Shown here piece by piece: positions 32,747 to 40,431 of a stretch of DNA of 64,000 bases. Numbering within the stretch: position 1 is the stretch's first letter; every line of letters begins with the position of its first letter. This DNA comes from an uncultured Lachnospiraceae bacterium (lineage in GTDB: Bacteria; Bacillota; Clostridia; Lachnospirales; Lachnospiraceae), in contig CABSCP010000023.1 in assembly GCA_902476265.1 (NCBI GenBank), positions 9,421-73,420 of the forward strand, given 5' to 3'. The translations under genes and the position numbers were made by a program. Under the pieces are notes generated by a model. The model searched no databases, was not told the origin of the DNA, and saw only the letters and a program-made list of their open reading frames with translations.

Positions 32747-33520
32747 TTGAAAAAAGTGCTTGTTCTGAACGGACACCCTGTAGAATACGAACTGGAATAT
32801 AAAAATGTAAAGAGGATTAACCTGCGCGTCCATAGAGATGGGCGCGTCTGTGTTTCTGCGGGCAGTTATGTGCCGCAGCGCTATATCGACGCATTTTTGA
32901 TTCAGAATGCAGACTTTATCCTGGAGACACTGGATAAATTCCGGACGATGCGGGAGGCCGGCGACGGCATGGCGGCCGGCAGGAACCGGGAATACCGGGA
33001 CGGGGATATCTTGTATCTCAAAGGGGAATCCTACCGGCTGCGGGTGCTGGAAGGCAAGAAGGAGAAAGTGGAGCCTGTGGGACGGGATCTTCTGGTGACG
33101 CAGAAGGATGTGGAGAATGCGGAACGCAGGAGGCGGATGATGGATAAATTCCTGACGGGAGTGTGCAGGGAGAATGTGGAAGAGTTATGCCGGAGAGTAT
33201 ATCCTTCGTTTGAAAAGCTGGGGGTTTCCTGGCCTGAGATCAGGATCAGGAACATGGTTTCAAGGTGGGGGAGCTGTCAGCCCTCCAGAGGAGTGCTCAC
33301 TTTTGCCAGGCAGCTGATCGAAGTGCCGGAATCCTGTGCGGAATATGTGGTGGTACACGAATTTTCCCATTTCATCCATCCGGACCATTCCCCCCGGTTT
33401 CATGACTTCATGGACGGAATGATGCCGGACTGGAAAAACAGAAAGGTCCTTTTAAACAGCAGGGCATGGGTCGGTGCGCCGGACGGCAGAGAGGAAAAAG
33501 ACGTCAGGACAGGCAGCTGA
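32747..33520 (+). CDS. M48/YgjP-like metallopeptidase domain protein
   Basis: The zinc motif HEFSH in VVVHEFSHFIHPDHSPRFHDF and the strand pattern RINLRVHRDGRVCVSAG, NMVSRWGSCQPSRGVLTF identify the YgjP/SprT-like group (DUF45), some members of which are annotated as UTP pyrophosphatase. The start is uncertain: TTG 32747 follows GGGGGT and begins at the family-typical N-terminus (LKKVLVLNG), while an in-frame TTG at 32633 adds a low-complexity extension without a clear site. The 3' end overlaps the convergent acetyltransferase gene by 17 bp. Confidence 0.8.
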   Translation: MKKVLVLNGHPVEYELEYKNVKRINLRVHRDGRVCVSAGSYVPQRYIDAFLIQNADFILETLDKFRTMREAGDGMAAGRNREYRDGDILYLKGESYRLRVLEGKKEKVEPVGRDLLVTQKDVENAERRRRMMDKFLTGVCRENVEELCRRVYPSFEKLGVSWPEIRIRNMVSRWGSCQPSRGVLTFARQLIEVPESCAEYVVVHEFSHFIHPDHSPRFHDFMDGMMPDWKNRKVLLNSRAWVGAPDGREEKDVRTGS

Positions 33521-34121
33521 CGAAAATAGAATCGAGAACTGCAGGGTCCAGATCATGGACGGAAATCAGCGGTTCTGGCAGGGCCGGGAGGGAAGCTTCC
33601 CGGCCCTGCGTGTCTGAATGAGGCTGCCCGCAGGTTCTTTCAAACCAGCCCACATCGTGCCATGCGCCATGTTTATAACCGGAGTGATGCCAGATTCCGC
33701 ACAGAGTGAATCCCATCGATGTGTGCAGCCGCCGGCTTCTGTCGTTGGGAAGGGTGATACAGGCATACAGATTATAAACGTTCTGTAGTTCCAGAATCCG
33801 GACCAGCGCTTTGTAAAGAGTTGTCCCGATGCCCTGGCCCCAGGCTTTGGGAGACAGGTAGACGGAAAGTTCACAGCCCCATTGGTAGGCGGCCCGGTCC
33901 TTATGGCGGTGGGCATAGGCATAGCCGATTATTTCTCCGTTCTGTTCCCACACAAGCCAGGGATAGAAAGCGGTGATTTCCCGAATCCGCCGGGCAAATT
34001 CTGCTACGGAAGGCACATCATATTCAAAAGTAATGACGGTATCTTTTACATAGGGCGCATAAACAGAGAGCAGGGCCAAAGCGTCCTGCTCCGTTGCTAA
34101 TCGGATTCGCTGGTCACTCAT
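33504..34121 (-). CDS. GNAT-family acetyltransferase (phosphinothricin acetyltransferase-like)
   Basis: A 205-residue protein whose first 165 residues match the Pat/Bar/YwnH group: VKDTVITFEYDVPS, GYAYAHRHKDRAAYQWGCELSVYL, acetyl-CoA loop WGQGIGTTLY, and SMGFTLCGIWHHSGYKHGAWHDV. It probably acetylates an amino acid-like compound, such as methionine sulfoximine or another small amine. The C-terminal 40 residues are an extension not typical of the family. Its ATG overlaps the HAD gene stop by 4 bp, so it is the last gene of the redox operon. Confidence 0.85.
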   Translation of the reverse strand: MSDQRIRLATEQDALALLSVYAPYVKDTVITFEYDVPSVAEFARRIREITAFYPWLVWEQNGEIIGYAYAHRHKDRAAYQWGCELSVYLSPKAWGQGIGTTLYKALVRILELQNVYNLYACITLPNDRSRRLHTSMGFTLCGIWHHSGYKHGAWHDVGWFERTCGQPHSDTQGREASLPALPEPLISVHDLDPAVLDSIFVSCLS

Positions 34122-34942
34122 TTCTTTTTCATCTCCCCGGCAATTTCTTTTACACTGTCAAAAATCCAGGTAGGTTTTACATCCCCCTGACAAATATCTT
34201 CCATGGTGGCTTCGCCGGACAGGACGCAGATGGTGTCCACACCGGCATTTTTTCCGGTGGCGATATCCGTATAGAGACGATCCCCCACAATCACTGCGTC
34301 TTCCGGGTTCATGGACAGCATTTTGAGCACGCAGTCCACCATGATCGGTTCCGGTTTGCCGATGAAAAACGGAGTTTTTCCGGTGGCATTTTGGAGCATG
34401 ATGCTCATGGAGCCGCAGTCGGGAATATAGCCGAAGCTGACGGGGCAGACCAGATCCGGGTTGGTGGCCAAATACACCACGTCACGGTTCAGCATGATAC
34501 AGGTATTGCGGATTTTTTCAGAGGTATTTTCCGTGTCGAAACCGATCAGCACGACAGAAGCCGCATCGTCCGGCTCCGTGACCACCGAAATGTCGGAATC
34601 CTGCAGTTCTTTTACAAGGGAACGGGTCCCCATACAGTAAACCTTCTGCCCAGGATAGTTTTCTTTCAGATAAAAAGCGGTGGCCTGGCTTGAGGTATAA
34701 AAGTGGGATTCATCCGCCGCAATCCCCATGGCGTTCACTTTTTTTACATAGTCATCCACAGATTTGGAAGAATTGTTGGTGATAAAAATATATTCTCCTC
34801 CGTTTTGGCTGATCTGTGCTAAAAAATCCAGTGTTCCGTCAAAGATCTGATTTTCGTTATAAATAGTGCCGTCCATGTCGAGAAGAAAAAGCTTCTTCTG
34901 CAGGAAAGCGTCCGCGTTTCGTCCAAGTTTATCTGTCAGCAT
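34118..34942 (-). CDS. HAD-IIA family phosphatase (NagD/p-nitrophenylphosphatase-like)
   Basis: The start at 34942 (MLTDKLGRNADAF) follows GGAGAAAAG. The 274-residue enzyme has the HAD motifs: Asp22/Asp24 in LFLLDMDGTIYN, Thr/Asn in YIFITNNSSKS, Lys in FFIGKPEP and acidic motif VIVGDRLYTDI, with a C2-type cap. Family members dephosphorylate small metabolites, including glycerol phosphate. Its place in an operon with a GlpA-like oxidase makes glycerol 3-phosphate an attractive but unproven substrate. It overlaps the DUF1667 gene by 14 bp. Confidence 0.88.
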   Translation of the reverse strand: MLTDKLGRNADAFLQKKLFLLDMDGTIYNENQIFDGTLDFLAQISQNGGEYIFITNNSSKSVDDYVKKVNAMGIAADESHFYTSSQATAFYLKENYPGQKVYCMGTRSLVKELQDSDISVVTEPDDAASVVLIGFDTENTSEKIRNTCIMLNRDVVYLATNPDLVCPVSFGYIPDCGSMSIMLQNATGKTPFFIGKPEPIMVDCVLKMLSMNPEDAVIVGDRLYTDIATGKNAGVDTICVLSGEATMEDICQGDVKPTWIFDSVKEIAGEMKKK

Positions 34943-35309
34943 TTTCTTTTCTCCGGATATTTTTGGTGGCGATGATGGGAACGCCGGTTCCGGCGGCATC
35001 GGGCAGAAGCACGTCTCCGATCCGTACCGGGGCGGGAACGGTGATGCCCTGTATGGCCTCCATGACTGCCGGAATTTTTCCTTTCGGAATATCGGAAGCG
35101 GTTTTTACGGAAACCACGGGCAGATTGCCGCCGGTGACCCGGGCGGTGGAAGTGACGATCCGGGTGGGATTGGTCAATTCCTTACGGCCATAGGCTTCCC
35201 CTCTGGGGCAGGTGTTGCCGGAAACGGAAATCACTTCCCCGTTTTCTAAAGTGACGGTGAGGGCGCAGCCCAAAGGACAGTTGATACAGATTAAATTACG
35301 TTTTTCCAT
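34929..35309 (-). CDS. DUF1667 protein, partner of the FAD oxidoreductases
   Basis: A 126-residue protein with the N-terminal Cys motif ICINCPLGCALTV, a further Cys in GNTCPRGEAYG and the conserved RIVTSTARVTGG, which is the DUF1667 signature. This family is nearly always encoded beside a GlpA-like and a second FAD oxidoreductase in Clostridia, as here, and the cysteines suggest an iron-sulfur or electron-transfer subunit comparable in place to GlpC. It lies 3 bp after the FAD oxidoreductase gene. Confidence 0.9.
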   Translation of the reverse strand: MEKRNLICINCPLGCALTVTLENGEVISVSGNTCPRGEAYGRKELTNPTRIVTSTARVTGGNLPVVSVKTASDIPKGKIPAVMEAIQGITVPAPVRIGDVLLPDAAGTGVPIIATKNIRRKENADR

Positions 35310-35312
35310 GGT

Positions 35313-36620
35313 TCAGCCCTCCTCCACTTTTATGGTAACCGCTTTTGCACAGGATGTGGTCAGGTCCGATTTTTTTAAAATCAGCTGCTGCATTTCCCCG
35401 GGCGCCAGCTTTTTCTTTTTCAGCTGTAAAAGGCAGGTATCATCCAGCCAAACAGAAAGAATACAGTCGGTGTAAACTCTGCCTACCCGGAAGCGCACCA
35501 ACAAGGTGTCGTCCATATGGGAGGGGCGCACGGACTGGGGCACCGTGTAACGGACACCGCCGGCCGGAAGCAGAGGCAGAAACGGCTTAAGTTTTGTTTC
35601 ATCCTGGTTTTCGTCCCGCCCGATCCAGGCGGCGGCATGTTCTCCGGCCTGTTTTGACTCTTCGGAAACATAATCCACCAGATCGTGGACATGGAGCACG
35701 TTTCCGCAGGCGAAAACGCCGGGGATGTTTGTTTCCAGGCTTTCATTCACAACAGGCCCGCCGGTGACAGGAGAAAGGGTGACGCCCAGCTTTTCGGAAA
35801 GCTCATTTTCGGGAATCAGACCGCAGGAGAGCAGCAGGGTATCACAGGGGATTTCTTCTTCCGTTCCGGGAACCGGCTTTCGGTCAGGCCCCACCTGGGC
35901 CAGTGTGATTCCGGTGACCCGGTCTTTTCCGTGGATGTCAATCACGGTGTGGGAAAGCTTTAAGGGAATGTCATAATCCTCCAGACACTGGACGATATTG
36001 CGCTGCAGGCCGCCGGAATAAGGCATCAGTTCCGCAACCACTTTAACCTTCGCACCTTCCAGGGTCATGCGGCGGGCCATGATCAGGCCGATGTCGCCGG
36101 AACCTAAGATGACCACTTCTTTTCCGGGCATGAAGCCTTCCATATTCACCAGTCTCTGGGCGGTGCCCGCCGTATAAATGCCAGCCGGTCGGTAACCCGG
36201 GATGTTTAATGCGCCCCGGGGGCGTTCCCGGCATCCCATGGCCAGGATGACGGTGCGGGCGTAAAGCTGCATCAGGCCGTCCTGACGGTTCATGGCGGTG
36301 ACAATTTTGCAGTCGGCGGGAAGGCTGTCCGCTTCGGAGCGGTCCGCCAGCCCGATATTTAAAACCATGGTATGCAGCAAAGAAGGAATGTCCAACTCTT
36401 TGGCCTGCTGAATGAACCGCGCCGCATATTCCGGCCCGGTCAGTTCTTCATTGAAGGTATGGAGGCCGAAGCCGTTGTGAATACACTGATTCAAAATGCC
36501 GCCCAGTTCATTGTCCCGTTCCAGAATCAGAATATCGGTAAGGCCCGCCCGGCGGGCGGCAACCGCGGCAGCAAGCCCTGCGGGGCCGCCGCCGATGACG
36601 ATCAGATCATAGAGTTTCAT
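35313..36620 (-). CDS. FAD-dependent NAD(P)-type oxidoreductase (GlpB-like position)
   Basis: A 435-residue pyridine nucleotide-disulfide oxidoreductase-like protein: FAD-binding DLIVIGGGPAGLAAAVAARR at the N-terminus, a second nucleotide motif EVVILGSGDIGLIMARRM and the FAD ATG motif IPGVFACGNV. It lies between a GlpA-like protein and DUF1667. The three probably form one membrane-associated or soluble complex that passes electrons from a hydroxyacid or glycerol 3-phosphate. It overlaps the GlpA-like gene by 4 bp. Confidence 0.9.
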   Translation of the reverse strand: MKLYDLIVIGGGPAGLAAAVAARRAGLTDILILERDNELGGILNQCIHNGFGLHTFNEELTGPEYAARFIQQAKELDIPSLLHTMVLNIGLADRSEADSLPADCKIVTAMNRQDGLMQLYARTVILAMGCRERPRGALNIPGYRPAGIYTAGTAQRLVNMEGFMPGKEVVILGSGDIGLIMARRMTLEGAKVKVVAELMPYSGGLQRNIVQCLEDYDIPLKLSHTVIDIHGKDRVTGITLAQVGPDRKPVPGTEEEIPCDTLLLSCGLIPENELSEKLGVTLSPVTGGPVVNESLETNIPGVFACGNVLHVHDLVDYVSEESKQAGEHAAAWIGRDENQDETKLKPFLPLLPAGGVRYTVPQSVRPSHMDDTLLVRFRVGRVYTDCILSVWLDDTCLLQLKKKKLAPGEMQQLILKKSDLTTSCAKAVTIKVEEG

Positions 36621-38083
36621 AAGGAATCCTCCTTGCGGGTGGGGCCGGTCAGAAGCTCTGATCCTGCGCCGTGTTTTGTGACGGATAAGGGATTCAGGGA
36701 GAGTTCCCGCTCCAGGATTTCCATCACCTTAGGAGTACAAAAGCCTGCCTGGCAGCGGCCCATTCCGGCTCTGGTGCGCCGCTTCACGCCGTCTAAGGAG
36801 CGGGCGCCCAGAGGTCTGTGAATGGCATTTTTAATTTCTCCTTCCGTGACGGTTTCGCAGCGGCAGATCACATTCCCGTAAGCCGGATCCTGGGAAAGAA
36901 GAGCGGAGAGTTCCTCGGGAGAAGCCTGGGATACACAGGGGATTGCCTTTCGTACTGCGGTAAAGGAAGCCTTTTTCACCGCTTCCAGCTTTTGGGCTAC
37001 CAGACCGGCCAGGAAAAGGCCGATGGCGGGAGCGGCGGAAAGCCCCGGGGATTCAATCCCGGCACAGTCAAAAAAGCCGGGCGCATCGTCGACTTCGCCG
37101 ATCACAAAATCACCGCCCGCATCGCTGGCGCGCAGTCCGGCAAAAGAGGTAATCGTCAGATTGGAAGGCAGGCAGGGAACGCTGCGCCGCCCTTTTTCCA
37201 GCACCTCAGAAAGTCCTGCCGCAGTGGTGTTCACCGCCTCTTTGTCCGACAGGTTTTCGGCGGTGGGGCCCACCAGCAGATTCCCGTGAACCGTAGGGGT
37301 CACCAGGATCCCCTTGCCAAGGCTGCCGGGCAGCTGGAAGACAGTATGGGAAACCAGAGAACCGGCCTTTTTATCCAACAGCTGATATTCCCCCCGCCGG
37401 GGAATGATGGTAAGCTTTTCGGCACTCACCATGTTGTGGAATGTATCCGCATAGACTCCGGCCGCATTGACGATACACCGGGTTTCCACGGTTTCTCCCT
37501 CTGAAGTGGAGAGCTGCCAGCCTTCCCGATCCGTGAGAGGGCGTATTTGCGCTGCTTTCGTATCAAACCGGAAGGAAACGCCGTTTTCAAACGCATTTTC
37601 CGCCAGCGCTATGGTCATGTTAAAAGGACAGACAATGCCTCCTGTAGGGCAATAAAGGAGCGCCTTTACTTCGTCGGAAAGACAGGGCTCCAACTCTTTT
37701 ATTTCCGGGCCTGTCACAATGCGCAGGCCCGGCACACCGTTCTGCTTACCCCGCTCCAGCAGCGCTTCCAGGGCGGGCAGCTGCGCTTCTTCAAAACAGA
37801 GCACCAGGGAACCGTTCCGCTGAAACGGGAAATCCAGTTCCTTTGCCAGCGCGTCCATCATGGCATTGCCCTGGACGTTCAGCCTGGCTTTTAAGGTACC
37901 GGGCAGGGCGTCATGCCCGGCGTGGACGATGGCGCTGTTGGCTTTGGAAGTGCCGCAGCAGACATCCTCTTCTTTTTCCAGAACCAGAATATTGAGTTCG
38001 TAGCGGGAGAGTTCCCGCGCAATCGCGCAGCCGGTCACCCCAGCGCCGATGATGACAACATCGTACATAGAATTATCGTTCAC
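36617..38083 (-). CDS. GlpA-like FAD-dependent oxidoreductase with BFD iron-sulfur domain
   Basis: A 488-residue protein starting at GTG 38083, five bases after GGAGGTCAGA. It has the DAO-type FAD fold (DVVIIGAGVTGCAIARELSRY) and, at the C-terminus, a BFD-like domain with four Cys (VICRCETVTEGEI and RCQAGFC) that likely binds [2Fe-2S]. The closest families are anaerobic glycerol-3-phosphate dehydrogenase subunit A and LhgO-type hydroxyglutarate oxidases. It is second in a leftward operon, 18 bp behind the aldo/keto reductase. The physiological donor is probably glycerol 3-phosphate or another 2-hydroxy compound. Confidence 0.88.
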   Translation of the reverse strand: MNDNSMYDVVIIGAGVTGCAIARELSRYELNILVLEKEEDVCCGTSKANSAIVHAGHDALPGTLKARLNVQGNAMMDALAKELDFPFQRNGSLVLCFEEAQLPALEALLERGKQNGVPGLRIVTGPEIKELEPCLSDEVKALLYCPTGGIVCPFNMTIALAENAFENGVSFRFDTKAAQIRPLTDREGWQLSTSEGETVETRCIVNAAGVYADTFHNMVSAEKLTIIPRRGEYQLLDKKAGSLVSHTVFQLPGSLGKGILVTPTVHGNLLVGPTAENLSDKEAVNTTAAGLSEVLEKGRRSVPCLPSNLTITSFAGLRASDAGGDFVIGEVDDAPGFFDCAGIESPGLSAAPAIGLFLAGLVAQKLEAVKKASFTAVRKAIPCVSQASPEELSALLSQDPAYGNVICRCETVTEGEIKNAIHRPLGARSLDGVKRRTRAGMGRCQAGFCTPKVMEILERELSLNPLSVTKHGAGSELLTGPTRKEDSL

Positions 38084-38101
38084 TCTGACCTCCGATTTGG
38101 G

Positions 38102-39022
38102 TTAGGGGAGTATGTGGCCTGCGGCAAGGTAAAGCCGGTACCATTCCTCACGGGTTAAGGTAAGATCTGCGGCCCGGCAGATTTCCGCCAGGCGGGAAGC
38201 TTTTGTAGTGCCTGCTACCAGCTGCATTTTTGCCGGATGACGCAGAATCCAGGCCGCCGCGACGGTAGTATTTGTAACGTCGTAGCGTTCTGCCAGTTCA
38301 TCCAGAACGTCATTTAATTCGGGATATTTTTCTCTGTTATTCAGAAAGACGCCTTCAAAAAAACCATATTGGAAGGGAGACCAGGTCTGAATGGTGATGT
38401 CGTTTAAACGGCAATAATCCAGCACGCTGCCGTCCCGGTCTACAGCGCCGCCGGTGTTCATGTTCACTTCCAGGCCGCTCTGGATCATGGAAGAATTGGG
38501 GATGGAAAACTGCAGCTGATCGGTGACGAGGGGCTGCCGGATATATTTCTGAAGGAGCGCCATCTGGGAGGGATTATGGTTGGAAACGCCGAAATGACAC
38601 ACTTTCCCTGCAGCCTGCAGCGTGTCAAAAGCCTCCGCAACCTCTTCCGGCTCCATCAGGGCATCGGGACGGTGCAGCACCAGCACATCCAGATAATCGG
38701 TCTTTAACCGGGACAAGATTTTGTCCACAGAAGAGAGAATATATTCTTTTGAAAAATCGTACATACCGGATCGAATTCCGCATTTTGACTGGAGAATGAT
38801 TTTGTCACGGACCGAAGGGCACATATGAATGGCCTCTGCAAAAATCTTCTCACATTCTCCCCCACCGTAAATATCGGCGTGATCAAAGAAATTGCAGCCC
38901 AGCTCCATGGCGGCGTTCACAAATCCTTCCGCCTCCTTGTCCGATAAATTGTTGATCCGCATACAGCCTACCGCTACTGCGGGGACTGTTAACCCGCTTT
39001 TACCCAATGAAATGAACCTCAT
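38102..39022 (-). CDS. Aldo/keto reductase (YdhF-like)
   Basis: A 306-residue TIM-barrel NADPH-dependent reductase. Catalytic positions: Asp and Tyr in FFDHADIYGGGECE, Lys in ILQSKCGIR, His in LDVLVLHRPDALMEP; the cofactor region is VAGTTKASRLAEI. The group reduces sugar and methylglyoxal-type aldehydes. It is the first gene of the six-gene redox operon, with AGGAGG before its ATG. Confidence 0.9.
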   Translation of the reverse strand: MRFISLGKSGLTVPAVAVGCMRINNLSDKEAEGFVNAAMELGCNFFDHADIYGGGECEKIFAEAIHMCPSVRDKIILQSKCGIRSGMYDFSKEYILSSVDKILSRLKTDYLDVLVLHRPDALMEPEEVAEAFDTLQAAGKVCHFGVSNHNPSQMALLQKYIRQPLVTDQLQFSIPNSSMIQSGLEVNMNTGGAVDRDGSVLDYCRLNDITIQTWSPFQYGFFEGVFLNNREKYPELNDVLDELAERYDVTNTTVAAAWILRHPAKMQLVAGTTKASRLAEICRAADLTLTREEWYRLYLAAGHILP

Positions 39023-39229
39023 AAAAAGCCTCCTTAGGAAATGTTTTGATGTTTTAGGATTTCGGGAGCACGTAGTGCAGAAAAATCCGTGGCATCATGT
39101 TATATAGAGAGTGTAAAGTCATATTTCACGAAAACTATTATACTCTAAACCACCGTAAAAAGAAACCGGATTTGCAAATGCTTTTGGAGTTGCTGCTTCT
39201 GAGGCGGGCCCGACGGGAGCCAGCGTATC

Positions 39230-39997
39230 TTACAGTAATTTTACGGCGATCATCACGGCGCCCAGGGCGGCCAGCACGATACCGGTCATCCGGTTTAAGG
39301 TTTTGGCGTCGGCTTTGTTGGCGATCTTCGCCGCCGCCTGTGCCCCTGCCAGGGTTGCCAGAATACAGAGGATGAACGCAGAAAGATCCGGCAGCCCGCC
39401 GATTGCAAAGTGGGAAGCTGCTCCGGTGAAAGCGGTGAAGGTCATGATGAACACGCTGGTGCCCACCGCTGTTTTTAATTCGTAACCCAGGATGCTGGTC
39501 AGGATGAGAAGCATCATCATACCGCCGCCCGCGCCGATGAATCCACAGATAAAGCCGATCACCACGCCGCTGAGCAGAGACTGGATGAATTTCTGCCGGG
39601 GGGTTTTACTTTCCTGCACTTCTTTGGTGGTCATGACGGGTTTGACAATGAATTTGATGCCCAGGAGAAAGGTCATGAACACGGACAGGTTTCCCATGGT
39701 GGCCCCCGGGACCTTGGAGGCGATGAAGCTTCCGAAAAGGGTAAAAAGCAGAACGGTGACCAGCATTACAAGTCCGTTTTTAATGTCGATGTTTTTATGT
39801 TTCCCGTATGTATAGGCGCTGACAGCCGAAGCCAGCACATCAGAAGCAAGAGCGATTCCTACGGCTTCATATGGTTCAAATCCCAAAAAAGTGATGAGCA
39901 TGGGAGAAATGACCGCCGCGGCGGACAGACCTGCAAAGCCGGTGCCGATTCCGGCTCCCAGCCCTGCAACAATACAAACGATCAGTTTGGTTATCAT
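39230..39997 (-). CDS. TauE/SafE-family membrane transporter
   Basis: A 255-residue protein with about eight membrane helices and the two-fold repeated glycine-rich motifs of the family (GAGIGTGFAGLSAAAVISP and GVVIGFICGFIGAGGGMMML). Members export or import sulfur-containing organic anions such as sulfite or sulfoacetate; this specificity is not proven here. Its ATG overlaps the MarR stop by 4 bp, so it belongs to the FtsH-MarR operon. Confidence 0.88.
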   Translation of the reverse strand: MITKLIVCIVAGLGAGIGTGFAGLSAAAVISPMLITFLGFEPYEAVGIALASDVLASAVSAYTYGKHKNIDIKNGLVMLVTVLLFTLFGSFIASKVPGATMGNLSVFMTFLLGIKFIVKPVMTTKEVQESKTPRQKFIQSLLSGVVIGFICGFIGAGGGMMMLLILTSILGYELKTAVGTSVFIMTFTAFTGAASHFAIGGLPDLSAFILCILATLAGAQAAAKIANKADAKTLNRMTGIVLAALGAVMIAVKLL

Positions 39998-40431
39998 TGG
40001 TGAAGCGCCTCCTTGATGTTATCGGATATTTTTTCTGTCAGCCGGTCAAAGGTCCGGCGTTCTGAGGCGGTAAAACCGCGGTAAATGCAGGAAAAAAATT
40101 TTTCCTGGGTCTGCCGGGCGTCCCGGATCAGGTCCATGGCCGCCGGAAGGATGGACAGATGCAGGATGCGCCTGTCCTTTTCATCCTCCCGGCTGGTGAG
40201 GAATCCCTGACGGATCAGAGAATCCACAGCCCGGGATACACCGGATTTTGTCAGACAGCGCATTTCCACAATGTCCTTTGCCGTATCGCATTCCGGATTG
40301 TTGGCCAGAAAAAGAAGGATACAGATTTCATTGGGAGTCAGTCCGTAGCGGGAGGCCATGTCGCTGATCTGTCTGTCATATAGTTTTTTAAATTGACGGC
40401 TGTTAAACAGTACTTCAGCAGGATGCAGCAT
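39994..40431 (-). CDS. MarR-family transcriptional regulator
   Basis: A 145-residue winged-helix regulator: LTPNEICILLFLANNPECDTAKDI, then CLTKSGVSRAVDSLIRQGFL with the wing SREDEKDRRILHLSI. Its start lies 17 bp inside the FtsH gene behind GGAGGGGA, and its stop overlaps the transporter. A palindrome upstream of ftsH (42366-42379) is a plausible operator. MarR proteins often respond to small aromatic or oxidised ligands, which would fit a TauE/SafE partner. Confidence 0.9.
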   Translation of the reverse strand: MLHPAEVLFNSRQFKKLYDRQISDMASRYGLTPNEICILLFLANNPECDTAKDIVEMRCLTKSGVSRAVDSLIRQGFLTSREDEKDRRILHLSILPAAMDLIRDARQTQEKFFSCIYRGFTASERRTFDRLTEKISDNIKEALHQ

